NCBI RefSeq assembly: GCF_023856365.1
Contig: NW_026042395.1
Span: forward strand, 310,001 to 374,000
DNA from: Brienomyrus brachyistius
Taxonomy: Eukaryota; Chordata; Actinopteri; Osteoglossiformes; Mormyridae
Direction of reading: 5' to 3'
Length of the DNA stretch: 64,000 bases
The notes beneath the pieces are model-generated. The model was not told the DNA's origin and ran no database searches. It saw only the letters and a program-made list of their open reading frames with translations. Made by a program: the position numbers and the translations under genes. Each line of letters opens with the position of its first letter. Position 1 is the stretch's first letter. Below are positions 44,874-56,700 of this stretch, piece after piece.

Positions 44874-47669
44874 ACGCACACATATCTGGCTGGCATTCTC
44901 CCCTTAGAGCAAAAGACAGATGAACTCGATGTAAAGCCGTAATTCTGTTACACAATATAGTTCTTCCCCCATTGAACCCCCCCCCCCCCCCCCCTCGCCT
45001 GATACAGCACAGGCATGTTCAGCGCCAGCACCCCCATGGCAGCTGTCCGTCCGCCTGAATTCGTAACCCTCTCCGTGCCGGAGCGAGAAGCTGCAGCCTG
45101 ACTGGCTGTCATTCACGGTTCTGTCCCGGAATGATTATTCACAGCGTGGTGACTTTGGCACTCGCGCCTTGTGTGCATTCGCGACAGATTGCCGAGTTCA
45201 GGGTTCGGTCGGCAGTGCGGCAAATACCTAACACCCAACGTAAATATATGGCAAAGAGATATCACTGCGGGGAGCAGTAATGTTGTTATTCCTGTTTGAT
45301 ATCCTTCCAGGTACGGGACGAGGACGTAGCTAATTAGTTGCCGGGGAAGTGTACAGCTAGCAGGTGCAACATAGGCTAGCGAAAAAATGCAACTTTTCCA
45401 AATAAAATTACATACACGTGCATCTAATGCCTTTTGCAGATGGAGTCTTATTATCCATCTCAGACAATAGTGCTGAAGTCAAGCCCCGAAGACCCAGCAC
45501 GGCAGACGAGGAGGAGTTAGGTCATTCCTTTCTCTTGAGACCGGATGTTTGATTCGTGAAGCAATTTGAATTTCAGGGAAAACAAATCGCATCTGGCTTT
45601 TTTTGGGGCGACGCAACTTGCGAGCGGATCCGTCCGCTTCATCGGGATCCTGCACCGGTTTTCCTCTCACCAAATCGACATTCCCATCCCGCCTCCTGGA
45701 GCACCTGCTTCCCAGCAAACAGTGGAGCAGTGCATTCATTCTTTACAAATCAATTCATGTTTCAGCTGTTTTTACCCAAATGTTACACTATATCCATTTA
45801 CACGGCAGCCGCTCCAGCTGAGCATATCGCTAGAAGATACACCAGCAGAGCCACTTTCAGGGATTTGGTCTGAGGTCCTTAAGCACGAGCACATTTGCTG
45901 TGCAAATAACGCCCTCCCGACAGCTGTCTTGTGGGAAGCTGGCCTTGATTACCAGGCCGTCCTCGTCAGCCCTCGTCAGATCGGGCAGCGGGAGCAGCGG
46001 CCTGAGACTGCAGCTCGCGGTCAGGCCTGAGCCTCCCCTCCCCCCGGCCTCATTATTATCCCTGAAGAAGCCATTACTGAGCAGTGGGCCAAAATTGAGG
46101 CAGGGCGCACTTGTGGCAAACGGTCTTAGTGCTGCAGGGCCAGAGAAGGGAGGGACAGAGAAATGCAGTGAGAGGTCTGTCAGGGGGGGCCGGCTATCAC
46201 CACGTAGCCTTTACTCTAACTTAATTCCCTCCCTGCACTGTCACCTTTACCCCCCCAGCAATGCCGAGTCTCCCTGTCACCACGGCATGTTCATCTCCAG
46301 AGCTCCGTTCTGGCGTCGGTATTTACGCTCTCAAATTCGGCGGAAGCGTCAAAAATAAAAGAACCTTCCGCTAATTAGTGAATCTGCCAGCGTGCTCGAT
46401 TGCGTGAAGGGGCTGTCGTTGAGGTTCTTAGCCTGGCAGATTTCAGCGTTTGCCGTTTGATCTGCAGAGCGCCGGGGCGACTCGCTGGCTGCTGCGGCGC
46501 TGCTCTCTGCTTGTAGGGGACTTGTTTTTATTATTGCGAGCCGATTCCATTACAGTGTTGCTTAGCAGCTGCGATTCTCCAAAGCGACTTGCATAACCTG
46601 CAATTTGAGACTTTTACCCCATTTATTCAGCTCGATTTTTTTTTTCTACTCAGAAACCAACTTGGTATCTGACTCAAGAATTCCTCCGTTTTAGTCACGA
46701 GGACAGTTCCTGAATCACCGTGCTGCCAACGGGCCAAGATAATTATCAATCGCACGGTCTTGGCGATTTGTTTTTAGGGTTCAAGTCAAAATCGATGCAG
46801 CATTCTGATTTGATCAATTCCCCCCCCCCCCGTCCACCCCACCACCTCCCAATCGTTGGCGTTACGTCTGCCGAACCCCCCGGTCCTTTTCCCCGAAGTT
46901 ACATCACACATATTACCTCACCCTTCGGTGTAGCCCAAACAGACGAAAGGCTGCGTTGCCACAACAGCTCGCTGCAGTATCTGCTGCGCTCATTTGCTGC
47001 GCCGGGCCTGCAGGGGAGGGTGCATTCCTGGACCCGCAGCGCACCAACTCCGTTCGCCCCAGGGGGTTTGAGTTTCCGTAAAGTCCTCGTCACCTGCATC
47101 TTTTTATTGGGAGCAGGAGATATTATACCCAGATGTCAGGGAAGCAGCGAATGGGACCAGGGCGGCCTTTGTATGAAGTGTCACCCTGAGGACCACGTGT
47201 TTCGCTAAGTAGTTTCACGCTGTCCATTTACACGAATGCGTCCACTTTTTTGCCGTCCGTGCTGGGTTCGCAGTAAACTTTATGATGAACTGTAACGGTT
47301 TCGGCATTTAAGTTCTGCACCTCTCAGATGCATAGTAGTCCAGCTGCACTGAATTCTGGGAAAAGAAAATGCAGTGTCTGGCAAAATGATTACAGAAGGA
47401 GAAATCAAGTGAGTCATTTTACTGTCATTGTATATAACAAATTTCTTTTATTATTTGATTTGTTATTAAGACATAAATCAAAAAACCATTTGTGTCCTCT
47501 GTGATATTTATCATTGTACTTCACTGTAGTCTAGTATACTATTTCCTAAATTATTGATTATAACTATTTTCAAAAATGAATTGATGCAATAATTTGGCAT
47601 TATTTATCTGCATCTGGTATGTTTTTAGTTCTAAATTTTTGAGAATGCAGGGTCATACTGTCGCTGGAG
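44874..47669. other. unique sequence, no gene seen
   Basis: Poly-C at 44977-44994 and 46820-46831. Frames of 154, 152 and 162 codons at 45566-46030, 45900-46358 and 46720-47208 overlap others, lack known domains and partly read through poly-C. Confidence 0.35.
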
Positions 47670-47790
47670 CTATTTAGTTTAAGGGACTTACCCAAAGGCC
47701 CAGTGGTGAAATCACTCTGTAGGCCATGGGATTTTAACTGTTGACCTTCTGATCGCAGTTACAGGCCAAACCTACACACCACCCTGTACC
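47670..47790 (-). mobile_element. SINE B copy (inverted)
   Basis: On the minus strand it reads GATCAGAAGGTCAACAGTTA, then AAATCCCATGGC, then CAGAGTGATTTCACCACTGG and GCCTTTGGGTAAGTCCCTTA. CAACAGTTAAAATCCC is at the B-box position. It matches the copies at 51.2 and 60.9 kb. Confidence 0.7.
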
Positions 47791-47794
47791 AGGT

Positions 47795-48058
47795 CACAGT
47801 GACCCAGAGTTCAATCCACAGAGGGCAAAAGGCAGGGGACACTCTGGACAGGAGTCCAGTTCATTATAGGCCATGCACTTACATACACCCTGTGCTATTT
47901 TTTCGACATCAATTCACAGTCTATGTTTTTGAACTGTGGGTGAAAATGAGAGACCCAAAAGACCCACACAAACTCCACACACACACGGCCAGGGGCAGGA
48001 ATTGGACCACTCACCCTGGACATATGAATCTGCAGTGCTAACCATTGATCTATGGCAT
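47795..48058 (-). mobile_element. SINE A copy (inverted, decayed)
   Basis: On the minus strand it reads CAATTCCTGCCCCTGGCCGT, then GTGTGTGTGGAGTTTG, and further on CCTATAATGAACTGGACTCC, then GTGTCCCCTGCCTTTTGCCC, in the order of SINE A. The middle is diverged. Confidence 0.65.
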
Positions 48059-48065
48059 AAAATAT

Positions 48066-48212
48066 CTGTCCACATTCAGCCCTCACAGGTCAGACGTGCA
48101 GAGTCTCACGATCGTCTGTCCACATTCAGCTCTCATAGGACAGACTTCCACAGTCTCGTGATCATTTGTCCACAATCAGCTCTCAGATGACAAACTTCCA
48201 GTCTTGTGAGTT
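48066..48212. repeat. 50-bp tandem repeat, 3 copies
   Basis: CTGTCCACATTCAGC/TTGTCCACAATCAGC starts at 48066, 48116 and 48166. Units share CTCTCAxxxGACAGAC, then CAGAGTCTCACGATC-like sequence. Confidence 0.9.
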
Positions 48213-49071
48213 TTTTTCTGATGATTAAAGCTGTCTGCTTCTGTGTGTATTATATTCCTGCACTCATCATATCACCTTTGAGACTGGTTTGACTGGTATG
48301 TATTTACCAAAGGATTAATACTCTGCAGAGCTCCTCAGGGAATATTATTCTGGGACGTGATTGATTAGTTGAAGAGAGGGATCTTTATTAACCCTATCCT
48401 CTCCAAATTCCCTCCCCCTCCAGTGAAATGTAAGGTCCACTGCTTTTGCTGGTACAGAAGTCCAGGATAACCCCACTGCTATATGCCAATAAGTGGTCCC
48501 AAGCTGGCTACAGCTGCAGAAATGGTTAAGAACAGCTGCAGAAATGGATAAGTGAATGTTTACTTGGAGAGGCATGTATCTGCACATGTCTTTGGACAGA
48601 TGTGTCTGTAAAGCAGCTAAATGTTTTAATTATACATGATATAATTATGTTGCAAGATGGAAGCAATGGATATGAAGGAGGTCCAGCCCCTCCTGAAGCA
48701 TGCCCACCCCCCACATGCTGTCTGGTGACAGAGCTCAGGCCTTGACATGATTGCTCTGACAAGGTTAAATTGGGGGGTAGCTAATTACACCCTGCACAAT
48801 CTATGCCCAGCACCAGTTCAGTGTTGGGGGGGGAGCAGTTATACATACATCTGGACTGCCCTCCCCCGCAAGACTGGCGAACAATCCAATCAACCCTAGA
48901 GGTACTCAATGGGATAACTCTGGTGCCCTCATTACTGAGTGTGTGTAAATGAGTATTTACAAGTATTTAGTCTGAGATCACTAGAGGCAATTTATTGGGT
49001 TATGGTACACAGATTTTCTATTTGCTCAGAGTAAATGTTTTCTTATGGTTGAATGAACAAAGCCAACATAA

Positions 49072-49074
<3 letters not shown>

Positions 49075-49129
<55 letters not shown>
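49075..49129. repeat. (TG)27 microsatellite
   Basis: An uninterrupted TG tract. Confidence 0.97.
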
Positions 49130-49130
<1 letters not shown>

Positions 49131-49204
49131 CTTGTGGGTCAGATATACATTTATGTACAGTATATTTACATTTCCCCCCCACAGTTTATGCATAATGTTT
49201 TTTA

Positions 49205-49278
49205 TTGTTAAAAAGCACTTTGGTCAACCACTGGTTGTTTTTAACAGTGCTATATGAATAAAATGACTTGACTTTACT
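49205..49278 (+). repeat. fish interspersed-repeat 3' tail
   Basis: AAAAAGCACTTTGGTCAACC, then ACAGTGCTATATGAATAAAA and TGACTTGACTTTA match the usual 3' end of a common fish repeat (GCGCTATATAAATAAA type), from memory. Confidence 0.5.
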
Positions 49279-49283
49279 AGATT

Positions 49284-49548
49284 ACATTGTGGGGACCAAA
49301 TGTCCCCACAATGTGATTAAAAACCTGCTATTTTGACGTTATGGGGACCATTTTTTTTCGGTTCGCCAGAAGGGGAAATTCAGTTTTATAAAAATCTGTA
49401 ACTGCAATCAAAAAACTAAAAATCCCAAATGGCTTACTGGTTACTTATGGTTAAGGTTACGGCTGAGTAGGGGTTACGGTTGTCATTGTGAGGATTAGAG
49501 TTTTGTCCATAGAAATGAATGGACAGTTCACACAAAGATATGAGTACG

Positions 49549-49639
<91 letters not shown>
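49284..49639 (+). mobile_element. palindrome-headed element D, long copy, ending in (TC)n(TG)n
   Basis: The head is a perfect 13-bp hairpin: ACATTGTGGGGAC (49284-49296) and GTCCCCACAATGT (49302-49314) around CAAAT. The middle shares CAGTTTTATAAAAATCTGTA, TTATGGTTAAGGTTA and CATAGAAATGAATGGA with the 37.9-kb copy. It ends in (TC)n at 49551-49598 and (TG)n at 49599-49639. Confidence 0.8.
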
Positions 49640-49642
<3 letters not shown>

Positions 49643-50063
49643 GGCATTAACACCAGAGACAGGGGTGGAGTGCACAGTTTGCAGGCATGTCATCCAAACC
49701 CCCCTCAGCTAGGGGTCTGTGTGGACCCTGTCCGCAGAGGTGCCGGCGCATTCCATGCTGAGCTCGTCGCTTCCCGAGCCGGGCTGAGATGATGTGAGGA
49801 GACGGGGGTGGGGGGGGGACACCCCGGGGCCCCCGGCTGCTGACCCAGACACTTCCTGACAGCCCCCTCCCACAGGAAGCCCTTCCGGCTGTGACAGCCC
49901 ATCACATGCACGGATGCTGCGCCGTTGCTTTGTTGCGACCGCAAAGTGCTGCAGCAGCAAGTTATGGGCCTTGTTCCGAGTCCGTGGAGCGCCAAAGGGC
50001 CGAACGCTGCGCTGGAGCCTTTTTCTGGGTCACAGTCTGCTTCCCATGCAAACCGTCACAGCT

Positions 50064-50097
<34 letters not shown>

Positions 50098-50594
50098 TGC
50101 TTTGTGACAAAGGCTTTCCTAAACACTCTTTATTGTATTTTGCACACTGTCTGATAGTTCTTATTTCCTGGCACAAACAGGATGCACACTGTTGTCACCC
50201 GAGTGACAATATAGATTCATTATGAATAAATTATTAAAGTTTCGACACTGAAATGCTTCAGATCCTGTACACTCTGGATGGAGGCTCTCGCGTGGGTTTG
50301 GGGGGGTCCGCTTGGCTTCCTGTGTGAACATCTTGACTTCTCCTCCCTCCTTCCTAAATACCCAGCTGCTCACACATACTTCTCTACCTCAGCCTAGGTA
50401 GCAAAGTATGGAGGGTTAATTTTCTGCATACCAATTTAACCCCCCCTTTATCTACACTTACTCTCCCCAGGCCCTCGATTACCTTTCCTCCTTCATTCTT
50501 ACACGGTGAGAAGTTTGACAATGTACATAAACGAAATTCCAGAATGGCAGCAGAATATGGAGAAAACACATGTGGAAGCGTTTGCCGTCCGTAT
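49640..50594. other. unique sequence with a (CA)n microsatellite
   Basis: A CA tract lies at about 50064-50090. No gene is recognised. Frames at 49705-50225 are overlapping and GC-driven. Confidence 0.4.
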
Positions 50595-50837
50595 GCACGT
50601 GTGTGCGAGCGTCTGCTTGTGTGTGAGCGTCTGCGTGTGTGCGAGCGTCTGCGTGTGTGCGAGCGTCTGTGTGTGTGCGTGCGTGTGTGTGTGAGCGTCT
50701 GCGTGTGTGTGAGCGTCTGCGTGTGTGCGAGCGTCTGCGTGTGTGCGAGCGTCTGCATGTGTGTGAGCGCCTGCGTGTGTGCGTGCATCTGCGTGTGTGT
50801 GAGCGTCTGCGTGTGTGTAAGCGTCTGCGTGTTGAGT
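50595..50837. repeat. 18-bp-type minisatellite, GCGTCTGCGTGTGTGCGA
   Basis: About 240 bp of units of 18 bp (with 14- to 24-bp variants), built from GCGTCTGCG, TGTGTG and TGCGAGC. Frames on both strands (Cys-Val and His-Thr repeats of up to 174 codons) read through it and are not genes. Confidence 0.93.
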
Positions 50838-51180
50838 GTGTGTTCTGCGAAGCTAGTCTCTCGCAGGCCTCGTCTCAGAGAAGGATCATCAGTACCAGTC
50901 AGGTACAAGGTCAGGACACGCCCATCAGTTCAGTCTTCCTGACAACAAGTCACTCCTTAAAAAACATCTCCGCTGCCTGTTTTGCTTTTCCTCTTGGTTT
51001 CCTCCTCTATTTTTGTACAGAGTAGCTGTTCCCTCGTGAAAACCAACCAAGCTGGGCGTGGCCCAACCCTAAACATCATGATCTCTCTGCTTCCTATATT
51101 AACATGTACTTCAGAGAGCTAAAACTGAACTTTAGTGCATGGCCAACTGCACAGTACCGGTTCTAATCATATAAGACATA
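50838..51180. other. unique sequence, no gene seen
   Basis: No family or repeat is recognised here. Confidence 0.4.
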
Positions 51181-51332
51181 TTTATCTACAGCGATGTACA
51201 ACCGAGAAAGCAAGAGGAATTTGCTTAAGGGCGTCACTCAAGGGCTCAATGGTGACATCACTCTGTTATGGGATTTGAACTGTTGACCCTCCAGTAACAG
51301 GGACAGAGTCCTAACCAACTGAGTCACACAAC
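51181..51332 (-). mobile_element. SINE B copy (inverted)
   Basis: On the minus strand it reads GTGTGACTCAGTTGGTTAGG (A-box-like), then GTTACTGGAGGGTCAACAGT, TCAAATCCCATAACAGAGTG and ATGTCACCATTGAGCCCTTG, then CTTAAGCAAATTCC. The A-box-like GACTCAGTTGG and B-box-like CAGTTCAAATCCC support a tRNA-derived head. Confidence 0.8.
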
Positions 51333-52944
51333 ACCAGTTCCTGCAGTGAGGCAAGGGCAGCTTTCTGGTGTTCTTGTGACTTTAAACTGGGGACGTATAA
51401 TTCCCTGGGGCCACACCCCATACCACCTTCCTCATCTGGGGTCTTACCTGCTTCACCCAGGTAATTTTGTTAGTGGCAAATCACCTCACCTGGAGTTTCA
51501 GGCGCAAATGAAGTGCCAATTAAACCGCAGCGCTGCTTCATTGGGAGTTGCTGACCTCTCATCTTCGAAGAGCCCATTTGGCAGGGCGACTCCCACGATG
51601 CACCTCTCATCACTCTCCCTGCCATGTGACCGCTTCTCTTCGCAGAGTGACGGGGATGTTTGAGGAAGCCGGCGACGTCGTCAGATCGTCAGATGCAGTG
51701 TGCGTTGCTCACGGCTCGTGTTGATTTTATCAGTCAAGCGTGAGACAAGTGGACTAGTGGTTATCAAGCTGGTCTTAAACGGTTTTTTGTTTCTTTATAT
51801 TTGAACTGCTGTCTCAGGGTGTATTGGGGGTGGGGTGGGGGTGGAGTATGTTCTGTTTTGTTCCATTTTGTTCTTTGTTATAAAAATCTCTAATAAAAAT
51901 TTGGTCACAAAAAAAAAAAAAGCTGGTCTTAAACAGAGAAGGTAATTCTGTGTACATTTGGCTTTTTTAAAACCATTTTTTTTACAGTTGGATGTTTTAC
52001 TAAAGGAATGAAGCATCTTTCCCATATAAAGCACCCATCTCAAAGGTTCAAAGACCCTCCAGAAGGTCATTTGCTAGGCTAACATGCTAGGCTATGTCAA
52101 GGCTATGACTTCAGCAGGTACATAGCAGGACCGTAATGTAGGCATGTCAATGCTAAGTCAGTGGGATAGTGTCTTAAAAGCTGTCCCACACCCACGGGTC
52201 TGCCCCCCACCCCCACCTACAGACTCCACAATAACTCAGGGGAGGAGTTTTACCTGAACAAACAAAGGCTCCAGGGAATCTCCTTGACTGATACCATGCT
52301 GTGTTTGACAGTGATATTAGCAGAATCCATACTCTGCATGTATGTCTGGGTGTCTAACAGAGAGCTAGATGGGACATTTAAAACTACCCAATTTCTCAAC
52401 AGGATGAATCCAGTATTGCTATGAAGCACACCTTGATGCCTAACTGTGCAACAAATCTATTAAGATTATTTCACTTATTTCATTGGCTTTGGGACTGCTG
52501 TGGAAATGGGTCTTTTTTTTTTTTTACTTATATATGATTTTCATTTTCTCATTTTAGTGCTGCTGGCATTTATGACACAAACAATGTCTTTTTGGTTTAT
52601 ATGTCAAGCTTAATTTAAACGATTTAAATAATTAATTTTCGGGCTCCTGTGTGTTTTTCAGCCTGTGCTCATATTTAAATGGCGGCCTTTCGAAACTCAG
52701 ATTGGGCACATTTTCCAAATTCTTTCTGCTCCTGAACCTCGCCCTGCCGATCGCTTCCCTTCTGCCCTTTTCCAAAAAGCTCAGCGCCACACTGTTATCA
52801 CTCCCCCTCAGTTGGGGTCGGGAACAAGCAAAAGCGGGGGGGCTCTGTTTAAAAGAAAAAAAGAACAAAAACACTCTCACAAAGCCTACGTGGGGGAGAT
52901 GGAGGGCAAACAGGCAACAGATGTGCCTCGAAAATCAGACGACA
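51333..52944. other. unique sequence, no gene seen
   Basis: Includes an A12 run near 51908 and a G-rich stretch at 51825-51845. Frames at 52632-52997 overlap on both strands. Confidence 0.4.
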
Positions 52945-53400
52945 GGGAACGTAGCTTGTCGCTAACATGTGGACGTTTTCACTGTATATCACATTAGGGC
53001 TTAAAGTATCCAATCACATGACAGTATGAGGGAATGTAGATTGGCGCTAATATGTAGATGTTTTTACTGTATATCACATTAGTGCTTAAAGTATCCAATC
53101 ACATGAGAATTAGAGGGACCGTAGCTTGTCGCTAACATGTGGACGTTTTCACTGTGAATCACGCTAAGGCTTGCACAGTCCAGTCATATGACAACAGCAA
53201 GAAATTTAGGTCATGTCTGATGTGGATGTTTTCTCTGTGTATCACACTTGGACTTACACTGCTGATGACAAAGACAGAGAACGCAGCTAGTCGCTAACAT
53301 GTGGACGTTTTCACCGCGCATCACACTACGGTTTGCATGGTCCGCGCCATGGCTATCTATTCACTGTTTGTCACAGTAAGGCTTGTGTTTTTCAATTCTG
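52945..53400. repeat. decayed 85-bp tandem repeat, 5-6 copies
   Basis: GTAGCTTGTCGCTAACATGT and its variants start at 52951, 53036, 53121, 53206 and 53283. The first three steps are exactly 85 bases. The later copies are shorter and more diverged. Each copy also has GTGGACGTTTTCACTGT, then ATCACATTAG and GCTTAAAGTATCCAATCACA or derivatives. A last partial copy runs to about 53385. Confidence 0.88.
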
Positions 53401-56400
53401 TGATATTGTAGTGCTTCACTTTCAAATTTCCCACATATTATACCCATACACAGAGAACAATTAGCATTTTCTGAAACGGATGCAGCCACAATCACACTGC
53501 CCACCCCGCCGGACCGCATGTTGCTGGCTAAAGTGTTTTAAACTGTCCTCAATAAGCTATAATTTAGCCATAAAAGCTATGGAAGTTCATAAAATGAGCG
53601 AAGCCTGCACACATTTTATTGGGCTATTTTGTGTGCCTCCAACATCTTTATTCATGTTGTTTTCTTGTATTGAAACACACTTGCGTCTGTAATGACTTCT
53701 GGATGATGCTTGATGTGGGCAGTAATAGGGGAATGACAATCGCTTTCCGTTTTCGTCCGGCTTTTCTAATACGTGCAAATGGTAATTAGTTATCGAATTA
53801 TATATAAAGAAGGGAAACTGCCAACACAACAGATTAGTCATAATTATGTCTTTTGAATTAATTGTGACACATCTGTGAAAAATACTGGCTCGTCAATGTG
53901 ATATTTCCAAATGCCCCCCCCCCACTACTGTCAGGGCCAGCAGAAGTATTAATTCACGAAAGCAGATGAAATATTCTGTCTGATACTGTACATTTAAATA
54001 TTGCTAAAATAAATATTCAGGAAAGGCAGGGTGGTGTTTGGGGGGGTGGGGTGAGCGGGGGATTGTGGAAGGGTAATGTGTGTACATTCAACAGGGACCG
54101 GCGTGACATTTCAGGGGAAAGGGCTGTCACGCGATGATGCGTACAGCCAGGCATATTCACACGCGGGCAAAGGTGTCAGCGCCTAACAGGGGGGGGGGGG
54201 GAAATTCCGGCAACACAGCCGAAGGCTTTGACCTTGAAGCCCCCGTTCGCTTGCCTCTGCGTCATTTTCATCGGATACGTAACATCACTCGGCCCCAATC
54301 GGTCGAACTCATCCGATCGCCTCAAGGAAAGTGAAGCACCTCATGTTAAAAATGAGCATAAAGGGATTTCGTGGATTATTTTAAATATTGTAGTCCCAGC
54401 TCCCATTAAGATGGTGGCACCAAACAGAGAGCCTGAACACACGCGGGCACCCGCCCGCTCTGGGCGAGTGGAGCAGACACATCCCCGACGTTGATGGGCT
54501 GTTGGATACCTGCGCGTCCGGTACTGAGGCTTGCAGTGTGGCAGGTGTCTCCTCGCTCCTACCACACGACGTAGCCTTGAACATGTTGACTGGGAAAGAG
54601 GCTATGATGAAAGCCTGTGTGCTGGTAATCAGGGAATGCTTTCAGCCTTCTGCCAAATGCTGAGCCCTGCCAGAACGTGCAGGGGACGTGCTGGCGGGGG
54701 GGGGGGGGGGGGGGGGGCGCCATCCACTCCCCTGTTTTTCACTCGACAATGGACAGAACAGGACGCCCGCTGCCAAAAATGTGTTTCCAATCTCCACCGT
54801 GCTCATGCAGGAGATTATAATCAGTTTTGTTTTGGTTTGCTCTCTTTCGAATGGAACTTTTATTTGTGTACCCTGTGGGGCAGGGGGCTGCTAAATGTGA
54901 TGCACAGCCCAGAGAGCCCCGTGCCTTGGCTAGCAGACGCCGCTCTTGCGTTGGCCAGAAGAAAACAAACCGTTGGTGTGGCCAGCGAGATGAGCTGGAT
55001 AGCGAGCAGAATATGAAGGCAAATCAGAGCGAAGTTCATATTAGAAACCTGCAGATTCTTTGCAAATCTGGCTGAAATTTGAATAGATTTACACATATTT
55101 ACACTGCTAGGCTGTTATTAAGGAAATTCAGTGTATTCTATAAACAAATGAATGCAGCAAACAGTACATTTATCAAAATGTGAGTGAAGGCCAGGGAGCA
55201 GTTATTTTGCTCCTATTAATTTTAGAAAATTGCCACTGAAAAACAGGAAGATAAACATTTTTATTACTTAATAAGAAGAAAAACAGGACAAAATATTACA
55301 TTATAATTATAACCTAGATGGATATATGTGCCCTGATGAGTGGATGATTTATTCGACCCCTCATCCACTCTTGGCCATGGTGACCTCACATCTCAGCATG
55401 CACTGGGCTTGCCATCACGCTGCCCCATGTGGCCATACCATTTCTGAACTTTCATTTCATGAACTTATCAGTGTTTATCTCACAGTTGTTGCTTGTTCAC
55501 GCAATTTCACAAATGCCATGACTAAAAGTGTCTTGTTCCAAACCGCAAACTAGTTTTGAGTGGCAGCACTGCACCGGATTAACGAGTCCCTTTGTTGGAA
55601 AGCCTCGCCAAAAACTGCAGCTTTCAAATTGTGCGCTGCTAGTATAAACTGTATGGGCGTTCCAGAACCTTCATCCCTCGTAAAAGTGATTTGTTGTCGG
55701 GCAATTCGAAATACATTGAAATCATATTAGCCCCAAGGATAGCCCAGAGGATGGGGAAAGGATACATAATCGATAGCAAGAAATCAGCATTTCAACACCT
55801 GTCCACCAGGGGCTGCTATTTGCTTTGGGGAAAACCCTGGTGGAACGTCTGTTTTCTGTGAAGAGCATGATACGCGAAGCTTGTCGCACACAACATTCAC
55901 GTCGCAATTCCGCTCCTTGGCCAAAGCATTGACGGCACAGCGCCCCTCGTTATCTGCCTGTTATCTCGCAATGCGCTTTGTTTGCAGTCGGCCGAGCAGC
56001 TCGACGCCGCGTCGAGAACCTCGCCGCTGGATTCCGGCGGAGTGAGACTAAGCCCCGATTAGCGCTGGCCTGCGCCTCTCACCTTGCTGCATCTGGAGCC
56101 CGTTAACATTCCAGGCCTCCCCGTGGAGGCGAGGGGGAGCTCCGTCCAGCCTACCTGTTTAAGGCCAAACACAGAGCCCCTGCCCGGCGCTCGGCTGCCG
56201 GCAGATCCAATGCAGGGCACTGCCTGACAGCAGCAGCTGCCTCTTTCCACCTGCCTCCCTCTGCCACCCCTCTATCACCCAGAGAGCCTTAAATCAATAT
56301 TTATTATTTAGTCTCCTACCACATATGTTTGTCCGTGACTTACAGAGTTCGTTCTCTTCACATATAACGTAGCAGGAGACCGTTGGTAATTCAAGTTACG

Positions 56401-56700
56401 TATTGAGCTCAGCAGCTAGTAAGTTCCCACCAGGAGCATGAGCGAGCAGCTAAAGCAGCCCTACAGCAAGCTGCCACTATGCCACCTTCTGTACAATTAT
56501 TCATTCAAAATGTATGGACACGAGTGCCTGCAAGTGCTGCAAAATCGATACTGAAAAACGTCAAGATGTTTCTTTTACTTCCCGTCATACCAGGGCTGGA
56601 GTTAACGGGCGAGCTGTGTAACTTTCATTAAATGTTATGGAAAAAACCCCATGTGACTAAGGAACGTGTGACCGCCTATTCCACATGTGCCGTCTATCAT
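53401..56700. other. unique sequence; candidate conserved block at 53500-53890, no certain gene
   Basis: 53500-53890 is complex AT-core DNA (AATGGTAATTAGTTATCG, TTTGAATTAATTGTGACACA). Poly-G occurs at 54189-54201 and 54696-54717 and poly-C at 53914-53923. A 161-codon frame at 54531-55016 runs through the poly-G tract and is not credible. No gene is supported. Confidence 0.35.
54696..54717. repeat. poly-G run, 22 bases
   Basis: An uninterrupted G22 tract, the longest homopolymer of G or C in the window. Confidence 0.95.

Noticed and set aside
46720..47208. A 162-codon plus-strand frame
   Set aside because: It passes through a C12 run, lacks a known domain and has no supporting splice signals.
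49457..49693. Frames with His-Thr and Arg-Glu repeats
   Set aside because: They are readings of the TG and TC microsatellites.
54531..55016. A 161-codon plus-strand frame
   Set aside because: It reads through the G22 run as polyglycine, and no domain or splice structure is visible.
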